This document shows positions 17,998-25,043 of a stretch of 31,906 nucleotides of DNA, piece after piece. A program made the position numbers and the translations under genes. Each line of letters opens with the position of its first letter. Position 1 is the stretch's first letter. The stretch lies in contig JBBWZQ010000154.1 in assembly GCA_039649115.1 (NCBI GenBank), positions 1-31,906 of the forward strand. Reading direction: 5' to 3'. The stretch comes from DATEJJ01 sp039649115. GTDB taxonomy: Bacteria > Actinomycetota > Actinomycetes > Mycobacteriales > Micromonosporaceae. The notes below the pieces were generated by a model. The model had not been told where the DNA came from and did not search any database. It saw only the letters and a list, made by a program, of their open reading frames with translations.

Positions 17998-18695
17998 GAG
18001 GAGAGGGTAGCCCCGAGCAGCGCCTCCGCGACGATCAGGTCGATCGGCCGGGTGATCTTCAACGCGCGCTCGTCTCCGGGTACGCAGAACACCCGCCCGC
18101 CGATCCCCTCCACGAGACCGGCGTCGTCGGTGTGCTCGTCGACCGCTGCCGCGTGCGCCTTGGCGAGCAGCGCGCGCCGGAAGCCCTGCGGCGTCTGCAC
18201 CGCCCGCAGCGTCGAGCGGTCGACGGTACCCGTGACCTCGTCGCCGGCCGCGACCAGCTTGATCGTGTCGACCACCGGCAGCACCGGGATGACCGCGTCG
18301 CACCCGTCGCGCACCGCGGACGCGACCCGGTCCACGAGCGTCGCCGGAGCCAGGGCGCGAGCCGCGTCGTGGACCAGCACGATCTGGTACCGCTCGGGCA
18401 CGGCGGCCAGCGCCGCCGCTACCGACGCCTGCCGGGTCGCCCCGCCGGCCACCACCGTGACCGGCGCCACCGCGGCGAGCAGGTCGGCCACGGGTGCCAC
18501 GTCGGCCGGCGGCGCGGCCACCACGATCAGGCCGACCGATGACGCACCCGCCACCTGCCGCACGGCGTGCACCAGCAGCGGCAGCCCGGCCAGCGGCCGC
18601 AATGCCTTGGGAATGCCGGGGCCCAGGCGAACGCCGGAACCCGCGGCAGGAATGAGGACCGCGACGTCACCGCGCAATAGTCGCTGCGCGATCAC
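17994..18695 (-). CDS. ispD: 2-C-methyl-D-erythritol 4-phosphate cytidylyltransferase
   Basis: MEP-pathway enzyme joining CTP and methylerythritol 4-phosphate; 233 residues, normal length. The nucleotide-binding loop is LIPAAGSGVRLGPGIPKAL with the catalytic Arg and Lys. VLVHDAARALA and the C-terminal ERALKITRPIDLIVAEALL complete the signature. The start is GTG 18695. It lies 60 bp downstream of carD on the same strand, as in mycobacteria, and is coupled to ispF. Together ispD and ispF supply isoprenoid precursors, which the UbiA-type enzyme at 23225 would also consume. Confidence 0.95.
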   Translation of the reverse strand: MIAQRLLRGDVAVLIPAAGSGVRLGPGIPKALRPLAGLPLLVHAVRQVAGASSVGLIVVAAPPADVAPVADLLAAVAPVTVVAGGATRQASVAAALAAVPERYQIVLVHDAARALAPATLVDRVASAVRDGCDAVIPVLPVVDTIKLVAAGDEVTGTVDRSTLRAVQTPQGFRRALLAKAHAAAVDEHTDDAGLVEGIGGRVFCVPGDERALKITRPIDLIVAEALLGATLSS

Positions 18696-18755
18696 CTCGC
18701 GGTCCTCATTCGTATCACCGTCAAATACGAGGAGACCGACACTGGATGGTGCGGC

Positions 18756-19241
18756 TCACGCCTCGGTGAGCACCTTGTCGAGGAGCATCTCGGCCTCGTC
18801 CTTGGTGCTCTTCTCGGCGAGTGCCACCTCGCCGACCAAGATATCGCGAGCCTTGGCGAGCATGCGCTTCTCGCCCGCGGACAGTCCCCGCTCGCGCTCC
18901 CGACGCCAGAGGTCACGCACGACCTCCGCGACCTTGAGCGGGTTGCCAGAGGCCAACTTCTCGAGGTTTGCCTTGTAACGCCGAGACCAGTTGGTGGGCT
19001 CTTCGGTGTGCGGAGCGCGGAGAACGTCGAAGACCTTGGTCAGGCCTTCCTCGCCAACCACCTCGCGAACACCGACGATCTCGGCATTTTCGGCCGGTAC
19101 GCGCACCGTCAGGTCACCCTGAGCTACCCGGAGGACGAGGTACAGCTTCTCCTCGCCCCTGATGACCCGAGTCTCGATTGCCTCGATGAGTGCGGCCCCG
19201 TGGTGGGGGTAGACAACGGTTTCGCCGACACTGAAAACCAT
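18756..19241 (-). CDS. carD: CarD-type RNA polymerase-binding transcription factor
   Basis: 161 residues, almost the same length as mycobacterial CarD. The N-terminal Tudor-like RNA polymerase-interacting domain starts FSVGETVVYPHHGAALIEAI and binds the beta subunit. The C-terminal helical domain includes NWSRRYKANLEKLASGNPLK, with the conserved Trp that wedges the upstream edge of the bubble, and RERERGLSAGEKRMLAKAR. It stabilises open complexes, notably at rRNA promoters. ATG 19241 gives the family N-terminus; a moderate AGGGG stretch lies upstream. It is transcribed away from the thioredoxin-like gene. Confidence 0.95.
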   Translation of the reverse strand: MVFSVGETVVYPHHGAALIEAIETRVIRGEEKLYLVLRVAQGDLTVRVPAENAEIVGVREVVGEEGLTKVFDVLRAPHTEEPTNWSRRYKANLEKLASGNPLKVAEVVRDLWRRERERGLSAGEKRMLAKARDILVGEVALAEKSTKDEAEMLLDKVLTEA

Positions 19242-19354
19242 AGGTTCGAAACCCCTTTCGCTGTGTCTAGGGTAACACGGCGGGGCCCGCACGGCCCACC
19301 CCCGGTCAAAGCGTTATCGCTGGTCAGCGCCGTTGTGAGTCCTCTTTCTCCAGC

Positions 19355-19384
19355 TTGACACAAAGACCCTGACATGCATACCTA
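19355..19384 (+). promoter_or_regulatory. Candidate sigma-70-type promoter
   Basis: A perfect TTGACA at 19355-19360 and TACCTA at 19379-19384 are spaced 18 bp on the plus strand. It would give a leader of roughly 155 bases before the thioredoxin-like gene. Confidence 0.35.
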
Positions 19385-19422
19385 CGCTCCGTAACTAGGC
19401 CGTGACCAGCACGAATGCGGTT

Positions 19423-19436
19423 TCGGATATATCCGA
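19423..19436. promoter_or_regulatory. Perfect 14-bp palindrome TCGGATATATCCGA
   Basis: AT-rich centre in otherwise GC-rich DNA, between two GTAACT(A)GGCC repeats in the carD/thioredoxin-like intergenic region. It is a likely dimeric repressor or activator site; the protein is unknown. Confidence 0.45.
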
Positions 19437-19548
19437 CACATAGCCCGGCGTAACTGGCCCCGCGTTTGGGTACTGAACCTGCCATCCCCGGTCTAGCGTG
19501 GAAACGCCTGATGCGGGAGAGTTGGGGGTACGGCCAAGGAGACAGCCA

Positions 19549-20301
19549 ATGGGCACGCTGCGGGGAGACAACGGCGGCGAACGACCGCCAGACGGTGGTG
19601 GCCTACCTGACCTTCCACCCGAGTGGGGCACGATCGTCATTCCCGACAACGCCGCCGCACTCGATCATGAGGCGGAGCTGGTCAGGAAGGAAATGCGGCG
19701 CTGGGCCAGGCGCAACCGCTGGCGGCGCCGGTTCGGGCTATCCCCGCTGACGCAGGCGTCGCTGGACGACGACACGCCGGCACTCGGGCTACCCCTACTG
19801 ATCATGTCCATCGCGATCATCGCGACGCTCACCAGCCTCTTCGCCATCGCCTGGCCGAGCCGGTCCGGCCAGACCGCCGGACTCCCCCGCACCAGCCCGG
19901 CCACCGCCGCCGCAAGCACCGTGTCAGTACCCGATCTGGCCCTGCACGAGAGCGCCGGCACCACGCTGCGGCTGCGGGACGCGCTGCCGGCCGTGGTACT
20001 GCTGGTCGACGGCTGCGGCTGCGCCGAGCTGATCAGCGACACGGCCAAGGCGGTCGACCCGAGGGTGACGGTACTGGCCGTGGCGCGCACCGTACCCCGG
20101 CTGCCCAGCCCGCTGCCGGCCGCTCGCCAGGTGCGCTCGGCCAGCGACGAGAAGGGCACGCTGCGGTCGACATACGGCGGTTCCCCGCCGAGCACGGGCG
20201 TGACGGTGCTGCTGGTGAAGGCCAGCGGCGAGGTGGTCACGGCGATCCCTGACGTGCGGGGCGTCGACACCTTCCGCGCCTACCTCAGCGAGCTGGTATA
20301 G
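19549..20301 (+). CDS. Membrane-anchored thioredoxin-like protein with CGC motif, function unknown
   Basis: 250 residues. A cytosolic N-terminal part with a basic stretch (RRWARRNRWRRRFG, 50-63) is followed by one membrane helix at about 80-102 (GLPLLIMSIAIIATLTSLFA) and an extracytoplasmic domain. That domain begins VSVPDLALHES and has VVLLVDGCGCAEL, with Cys156 and Cys158 where a thioredoxin-type redox motif would be, then a VLAVAR strand. This resembles TlpA/peroxiredoxin-like folds but with CxC in place of CxxC. ATG 19549 has AAGGAG eight bases upstream. Its end overlaps the type III polyketide synthase gene by 17 bp convergently. It may be a redox protein of the cell envelope; no partner is evident. 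Confidence 0.65.
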   Translation: MGTLRGDNGGERPPDGGGLPDLPPEWGTIVIPDNAAALDHEAELVRKEMRRWARRNRWRRRFGLSPLTQASLDDDTPALGLPLLIMSIAIIATLTSLFAIAWPSRSGQTAGLPRTSPATAAASTVSVPDLALHESAGTTLRLRDALPAVVLLVDGCGCAELISDTAKAVDPRVTVLAVARTVPRLPSPLPAARQVRSASDEKGTLRSTYGGSPPSTGVTVLLVKASGEVVTAIPDVRGVDTFRAYLSELV

Positions 20302-21331
20302 CTCGCAGAAGCGCCGCGTAGATCGTGAGGCCGGGTCCGAAGGCGAGCGCGACGACGTGCCGCGGCAGGTCCGGGCGCAGCGCCTCGGTGATCATCAGTA
20401 CCGTCGGCGAGGAGCAGTTGCCGTGCCGGTCCAGTACCCCGCGCGAAGCGGCCAGCGCACCGTCGGAGAGCCCCAGCCGGGTCTGCACCACGTCGAGGAT
20501 GCGCGGTCCGCCGGGGTGGACCGCCCAGCCGTCCACGGACGGGACGGCCAGCCCGTGCCGGTCGAGCAGCCCGTGCACCATGGGCGCCACGTACGCGTCC
20601 AGCACGTCCGGTACCCGCGGCGAGAGGCCCATCCGGAAGCCCAGGTCGGTCACGTCCCAGGTCATGTAGTCCGCCGACACCACGTCGGTCACGGACGCGA
20701 CCTCGACCAGTTCCAGGCCGGGTGCCGGCGAGGGCAGCAGCACCACGGCCGCGGCGGCGTCGGAGAACAGCGCGTGCGCCACGATCTGCTGCGCGTCGGC
20801 GGTCGGCGGCTGCACGTGCAGGCTGGTCAGCTCCAGGCACAGCAGCACGGCCGGCCGGCCCCGGGAACGCACGAAGTCGGCCACCACACCGAGCCCCGGC
20901 AGCGCGGCGTAGCAGCCCATGTGCCCGATGAACAGGCGCTGCGTGTCCGGCGCCATGCCCAGGTCGCGGGCGAGCAGGATGTCCAGACCGGGGGTCACGT
21001 AGCCGGTGCACGAGCAGACCGCGAACAGCCCGATCTCCCCGGCGTCCAGCCCGGCTGAGGCCAACGCGTCGGTTACCGCCGACTTGCCGAGCGGCATGGC
21101 CTCGATGAGGTACCGCTGCATGCGGCGCCCGGTGGACCAGCCGGAGACGTCCTCCACCAGCGGGCTGACCGCGCCGTGCCGGGTGGTGACCCCGGAGTTG
21201 CGGAAGACCCGGTTGGCGAGGGCCCGCTGCACCCCCGAGTAGTGCTTGCTGAAGAAGTCCTCCCACAGCTCGCGCTGCTCGACGGGCGCCGGATGAGCGA
21301 TGCCGGTACCGGCGAGCACGGCGGCTACCAC
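20285..21331 (-). CDS. Type III polyketide synthase (alkylresorcinol/alkylpyrone synthase type)
   Basis: Homodimeric chalcone-synthase-fold ketosynthase that extends an acyl-CoA starter with malonyl-type units and cyclises the chain. 348 residues, normal length. The catalytic triad is complete: Cys140 (GHMGCYAALPGL), His272 (GWAVHPGGPRIL) and Asn305 (DRHGNCSSPT). The terminal GPG loop is FGPGLTIY. GTG 21331 overlaps the stop of the flavoprotein gene (GTGGTAG), so the last gene of this operon is translationally coupled. With a methyltransferase, a flavoprotein and a UbiA enzyme next to it, the best-fitting product is a long-chain alkylresorcinol that is then tailored, as I recall for SrsA of Streptomyces griseus and AgqA of Actinoplanes missouriensis. 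Chain length and starter cannot be read from sequence. Confidence 0.92.
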   Translation of the reverse strand: MVAAVLAGTGIAHPAPVEQRELWEDFFSKHYSGVQRALANRVFRNSGVTTRHGAVSPLVEDVSGWSTGRRMQRYLIEAMPLGKSAVTDALASAGLDAGEIGLFAVCSCTGYVTPGLDILLARDLGMAPDTQRLFIGHMGCYAALPGLGVVADFVRSRGRPAVLLCLELTSLHVQPPTADAQQIVAHALFSDAAAAVVLLPSPAPGLELVEVASVTDVVSADYMTWDVTDLGFRMGLSPRVPDVLDAYVAPMVHGLLDRHGLAVPSVDGWAVHPGGPRILDVVQTRLGLSDGALAASRGVLDRHGNCSSPTVLMITEALRPDLPRHVVALAFGPGLTIYAALLRAIPAR

Positions 21332-22488
21332 CGGGGAGTACCGCCGTCCAGGTCCGGGTCGCCGCCCAGCGCCGCTATCCCCAGCCAGTCGGCGCACACG
21401 TCGGAGGTGGCCGGCTGGAGTGAACCACACCGGGCGTCGCGGTACAGGCGCTCCAGCGGGTTGCCGCGCCGGGTGGCGGAGGTGCCCGCCGCCTCCAGCA
21501 TCGACGCGGCCACCTCGGCCGCGGTGGTGCCGGCGAGCAGCTTTGCCCGCCATACCCAGCGGTTGGTCTCCGGCTCACCCGGCGCCTGGTCCACCCGGCG
21601 TGCCGCCTCGTCCACCACCAGCCGGGCGGCCGCGACCGCCGCGTCGGCCCGCCCGATCCGGGCCCGTACCGACGGCAGGCCGGTCAGCTTGCGGTTGCGC
21701 AGGTGCTCCACGGCGGCGTCGATGGCGGCCTGCGCCACGCCCACGTAGACGGCCGCGTAGCTGGCCACGAGCCAGTGGGGCATCAGCTGGGCGAACCAGA
21801 GCGCCAGGCCCTCCACGCCGCCGACCAGGGCGGCCGCCGGTACCAGCACGTCGAGGTGCAGGTCGTGCGAGCAGGTGGCGCGCATGCCCATCGAGTCCCA
21901 GGTCTCCTCGACGGTCAGCCCGGGCAGATCGGCGGGGACCAGGAACTGGGAGACGGTGTCGGGATCCTCCGCGCTGCGCGCGGCGACCAGGTAGGCCGAG
22001 GCGTGACCGGAGCCGGAGACGAAGCTCTTGGCTCCCTTGACACGGAAGCCACCGTCCTCACGACTGTATACAGTGGACAGCTGGGACAGGCGCGAGCCGG
22101 CGCCCCGCTCGCTCATGGCGACGGCGTAGAAGGCGCCGCCGGCCGCGCCGCGCAGGATCTCGTCGCGCGCGGCGAAGAACTCGTCGGGTACGCCCATCGC
22201 GGTGGCCATCTCCTGCGGGATGCCGGCCAGCGCGCCGGTGACCGACGCGTGCATGTTGAAGACCAGCGCCGTGGCGCCGTTGCCCCGGGCCAGCTCGTGG
22301 GCGACGCCCACGTAGTCGGCGAACCCGGCACCGAGCCCGCCTAGCAGCGCCGGAACCATGAGCCCGAAGAACCGTGCCGCGCGCAGGTCCGCGAAGTCGT
22401 CGACTGGAAAGTCACCGGACCGGTCGTACCCGGCGGCACGCGCGGCGAAACGCGGCGACAGCCGGGCGGCCTCCTGCACCAACGTCAC
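21325..22488 (-). CDS. Acyl-CoA dehydrogenase-fold flavoprotein, likely tailoring oxidase or hydroxylase
   Basis: 387 residues with all three acyl-CoA dehydrogenase domains: N-terminal helical, middle beta with AMSERGAGSRLSQLSTV (124-140) and VKGAKSFVSGSGHA (150-163), and C-terminal four-helix with the WRAKLLAGTTAAEVAASMLE segment. Where true dehydrogenases have the catalytic glutamate of the YEGT motif, this protein has RDARCGSLQPATSDV (350-364), with no Glu. That pattern is seen in the flavin monooxygenase branch of this fold and in non-dehydrogenase members. GTG 22488 overlaps the methyltransferase stop as GTGA, and the gene overlaps the polyketide synthase gene. In this cluster it could hydroxylate the alkylresorcinol ring to a hydroquinone, or desaturate the chain; hydroxylation is favoured by the missing base. 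Confidence 0.8.
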   Translation of the reverse strand: MTLVQEAARLSPRFAARAAGYDRSGDFPVDDFADLRAARFFGLMVPALLGGLGAGFADYVGVAHELARGNGATALVFNMHASVTGALAGIPQEMATAMGVPDEFFAARDEILRGAAGGAFYAVAMSERGAGSRLSQLSTVYSREDGGFRVKGAKSFVSGSGHASAYLVAARSAEDPDTVSQFLVPADLPGLTVEETWDSMGMRATCSHDLHLDVLVPAAALVGGVEGLALWFAQLMPHWLVASYAAVYVGVAQAAIDAAVEHLRNRKLTGLPSVRARIGRADAAVAAARLVVDEAARRVDQAPGEPETNRWVWRAKLLAGTTAAEVAASMLEAAGTSATRRGNPLERLYRDARCGSLQPATSDVCADWLGIAALGGDPDLDGGTPRW

Positions 22489-23183
22489 AGCTTGGTCCCC
22501 CGTCCCTGGTACAGGATCGCGGTCGAGACGGTGGGCCGGATGGCCACCGAGCCTTTGCGGGTGACCAGCCAGCGCCCCAACCCGGGCGCGGACGGCCGGA
22601 TGCCCCGCACCACCAGCCGTACCCCGTGCGCCGCGCACTCACTCACCAGTACGTCCGGGTCGACGAACAGGTGCGGGTCGTGGATGCCGCGCGGCGCCAC
22701 GCCGGGGAGCCGTTCGCCGATGGTCACCGCGACGAGCCGGGCCAGTGGCGTCGCGTTCAAGGTGTCGAGCACGAGCAGCCCGCCGGGCCGCAGGATCCGG
22801 CACGCCTCGGCGATCGCCGACCGCAGGTCCACCACGTGTTCCAGCAGCTCCCCCGCGCTGACCACGGCGGCGCACCCGTCGCGCAGCGGCACCCGGGTCG
22901 CGTCGCCGCGCACCGGGGTCACGCCGTGGCTGGCGGCCTGTTCCAGGGCGGACGCGACAAGGTCCACGCCCACGTGCCGGTAGCCCTTGCCGGCCAGGTG
23001 CGGGGCGAGCAGCCCGGCGCCGCAGCCGAGGTCGACGAGGATGTCGCCAGAATGCTGGGCGGGCGGTACCAGCCGGGCCCGGGCCTCGGCGAGCCAGTGC
23101 AGCATCGCGAACAGCCCGTCCGGTCGCCACCACTCGCCTGCCAAACGGTCGTACTGGCCGAGCTCGTTACGCCGCACCTTCAC
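22485..23183 (-). CDS. UbiG-like SAM-dependent O-methyltransferase
   Basis: 232 residues, class I Rossmann methyltransferase. SAM motif I is ILVDLGCGAGLLAPHLA (48-64), the acidic motif II end is VGVDLVASAL, motif III region VPLRDGCAAVVSAGELLEHV and post-III LRPGGLLVLDTL. The N-terminus (YDRLAGEWWRPDGLFAMLHWL) resembles UbiG, which methylates ring hydroxyls of quinone precursors. It is the first gene of the three-gene minus operon, starting GTG 23183, only 41 bp from the divergent prenyltransferase start. The expected job is O-methylation of a resorcinol or hydroquinone hydroxyl. C-methylation cannot be excluded. Confidence 0.85.
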   Translation of the reverse strand: MKVRRNELGQYDRLAGEWWRPDGLFAMLHWLAEARARLVPPAQHSGDILVDLGCGAGLLAPHLAGKGYRHVGVDLVASALEQAASHGVTPVRGDATRVPLRDGCAAVVSAGELLEHVVDLRSAIAEACRILRPGGLLVLDTLNATPLARLVAVTIGERLPGVAPRGIHDPHLFVDPDVLVSECAAHGVRLVVRGIRPSAPGLGRWLVTRKGSVAIRPTVSTAILYQGRGTKL

Positions 23184-23187
23184 CAGC

Positions 23188-23225
23188 CTGACATGAATGG
23201 CCGTCGTCCGACAGACTTGCGGGCG
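23188..23225 (+). promoter_or_regulatory. Compact divergent promoter region; candidate leaderless promoter for the prenyltransferase
   Basis: Only 41 bp separate the two divergent GTG starts. On the plus strand CTGACA (23188-23193) and CAGACT (23212-23217) are spaced 18 bp and place the transcript start at about GTG 23225. The minus-strand promoter must overlap this region or the prenyltransferase coding start, so the two transcripts probably influence each other. Confidence 0.4.
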
Positions 23226-24061
23226 TGGGGACGCTTGTGGGACGCGGCACGCTCGGGCTGCTGCGGGCCTGCCATCCCGAGCCGACCGCCGCGGTCACCG
23301 TGGCCACCGCGCTGCTCGCGGTGATCGTCGGGCGGAGCGCGGCCGGTACCGCCGCGGCGGCGGTGGCGGTCCTCGCCAGCCAGTTGAGCGTGGGCTGGAG
23401 CAACGACTGGCTGGACGCCGGGCGCGACGCGCGGTCGGGCCGGCGCGACAAGCCGATCCCGTCCGGGCAGGTCTCCCGCCGCGCGGTCGGCATCGCGGCG
23501 GTGGTGGCCGCGCCGGTGACCGTCGCGCTCGCGCTGCTGTCCGGCCGGCCGGCCGCGCTCGTCCTGACCGTGGCACTGGCCGGCGGGCTGGCGTACAACT
23601 GGCCGTTGAAAGGCACGATCGCGTCGCCCGTACCATATCTGGTTTCTTTTGGATGTCTGGCCGCCTTTGTCGTGCTCGGCCGTCCCGGCGCACCGCTGCC
23701 GCCGTGGTGGCTGGTCGCCGCTACCGCCGCCCTCGGCGGCGGCGCGCACTTCGCCAACGTGCTGCCCGACCTGCAGGACGACCTGCGCACGGGGGTACGC
23801 GGCCTGCCGCACCGGCTGGGCCAGGGCGGCTCCTGGCTGGCCGCGTCGGGCCTGCTGGGGACGGCGACGGCCGTGCTCGTCTTCGGCCCGCCCGGCCCGC
23901 CGTCGTGGGTCGCCCTGGCCGTCCTGGCGGTCGCCGTCGTGGTGCTGCCCATCGGGTGGTACGCGTCGCGCCGGCTCGGCTCCAGGGCGGCGTTCCGCGC
24001 GGTGCTCGTGATCGCCGTCGCGGACGTGATCCTGCTGCTCCTGTCGGGTGCCCGAGTCTGA
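23225..24061 (+). CDS. UbiA-family prenyltransferase
   Basis: Integral membrane aromatic prenyltransferase, 278 residues with about eight predicted helices. Both Mg-diphosphate motifs are present: NDWLDAGRD (60-68, NDxxDxxxD) and DLQDDLRTG (182-190, DxxxD). LAYNWPLKGT lies between them, as in the family. It should move a prenyl group from a prenyl diphosphate onto a ring carbon or oxygen. The start GTG 23225 lacks a ribosome binding site and may be leaderless. Its position next to the polyketide synthase operon suggests the acceptor is the methylated alkyl(hydro)quinone made there. AgqD of Actinoplanes missouriensis, as I recall, O-prenylates such a ring. Menaquinone or heme O roles are less likely here. 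Confidence 0.88.
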   Translation: MGTLVGRGTLGLLRACHPEPTAAVTVATALLAVIVGRSAAGTAAAAVAVLASQLSVGWSNDWLDAGRDARSGRRDKPIPSGQVSRRAVGIAAVVAAPVTVALALLSGRPAALVLTVALAGGLAYNWPLKGTIASPVPYLVSFGCLAAFVVLGRPGAPLPPWWLVAATAALGGGAHFANVLPDLQDDLRTGVRGLPHRLGQGGSWLAASGLLGTATAVLVFGPPGPPSWVALAVLAVAVVVLPIGWYASRRLGSRAAFRAVLVIAVADVILLLLSGARV

Positions 24062-24164
24062 CCCGTCGCGCGCCGCGCCCGATTGGCGGGTCCGGCGAGT
24101 ACTCGATCTCGGTCACTACTACGCTGTACCGCGGTCCACCTTTATGGGGAATGGGAGGAGCGCC

Positions 24165-24947
24165 GTGTCGTCTGGAGCTGCCGGCCGCTCGACAGGCCAT
24201 CGGCGTCTTGTCGCGATCGTTGTCGGGGCCACCGCGCTGGCCACCCTGGGCCTGCTCGCCGGGTGCGGCGCGGGCCAGATCGCGGAGACCGCGGACACGG
24301 TGCCGGCGGTACCCGGCGCCAACCTCGACCTCAGGGTGAACGGCGGGGTGATCTCGGTACGCGACGCGACGATCGACTACTCCGGCCCGACCGGGTACCG
24401 ACCCGGTCAGGACGCGCCGCTGACCATCCGGATCATCAACGGCACCTCCGCTCCGGTGACGCTGACCGGGGCCACCGCGGCGACCAGTGACGGCACGACG
24501 AGCGCGGGCCGGGTGCTGCAGGTCGGCGGTACCCCCTCGGTCGCGCCGTCCGCCGAGTCCCCGGTGCCGACCACCCCGACCCGCAACCCGACGCCCAAGG
24601 CCCCGGCCTCGCCGTCGTCCGGCGCCTCGTCGGCGGCGGCCGGTTCGCCGTCCGAGCCGGCCAGCGCGCCGCCGGTCGGCAGCCCCACCATCAAGCTGCC
24701 CATCCCGGCCGCGCCGGACGGTCTGATCATCCTGAGCAAGGCCAACAGCGGCGGCACGTACCTCGTGATCAGCGAGCTGACCTCGCCGCTGCGCCCCGGC
24801 CAGTCGATCCGGCTCGTCCTGACGTTCACCCTCGCCGACGGCAGCACCGTTCAACTCGGCGCCTCCACCGTGGCGGGCCAGCAGCTCGTCGTGCCGGTCG
24901 CCGTGCCGCTGAGCCCGGAGCCGCGCAGCCCGATGTCGCCGGGCTGA
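24165..24947 (+). CDS. Secreted lipoprotein, LpqE-like
   Basis: 260 residues. GTG 24165 is chosen because GGAGGAG lies four bases before it; an in-frame ATG at 24144 is less well placed. A lipoprotein signal is clear: basic start, hydrophobic stretch LVAIVVGATALATLGLLAGC with the lipobox LAGC and Cys34. The mature protein has two beta-rich parts (RDATIDYSGPTGYRPGQDAPL and GTYLVISELTSPLRPGQSIRLV) separated by a Pro/Ser/Ala/Thr-rich linker of about 75 residues. Position directly before radA-disA matches lpqE (Rv3584) in M. tuberculosis, whose product belongs to a copper-responsive set as I recall. No copper-binding Met/His cluster is obvious here, so the link rests on synteny and fold-like features. 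Confidence 0.7.
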   Translation: MSSGAAGRSTGHRRLVAIVVGATALATLGLLAGCGAGQIAETADTVPAVPGANLDLRVNGGVISVRDATIDYSGPTGYRPGQDAPLTIRIINGTSAPVTLTGATAATSDGTTSAGRVLQVGGTPSVAPSAESPVPTTPTRNPTPKAPASPSSGASSAAAGSPSEPASAPPVGSPTIKLPIPAAPDGLIILSKANSGGTYLVISELTSPLRPGQSIRLVLTFTLADGSTVQLGASTVAGQQLVVPVAVPLSPEPRSPMSPG

Positions 24948-25043
24948 GTAGCCTCCAGCCGCGCTCGCCTCCGCCAGCGACCGGCTCCGGCCGCGTTCCC
25001 GGCGGGCGGCAGTCCTGTCACACCTGACCGCTACCGTGCCGGG

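Larger units (their letters stand above)
19242..19548. promoter_or_regulatory. Divergent control region between carD and the thioredoxin-like gene
   Basis: No gene is seen here. The region holds a plus-strand promoter candidate (19355-19384), a 14-bp palindrome (19423-19436) and two copies of GTAACT(A)GGCC (19391-19401 and 19449-19458), which bracket the palindrome. A carD promoter must also lie here; TTGACC near 19310 on the minus strand is a weak -35 candidate without a well-spaced -10. Confidence 0.45.

Noticed and set aside
17524..24061. ispD/ispF as part of the prenylated polyketide cluster
   Set aside because: ispD-ispF next to carD is the normal actinobacterial arrangement, so proximity to the UbiA gene is more likely coincidence.
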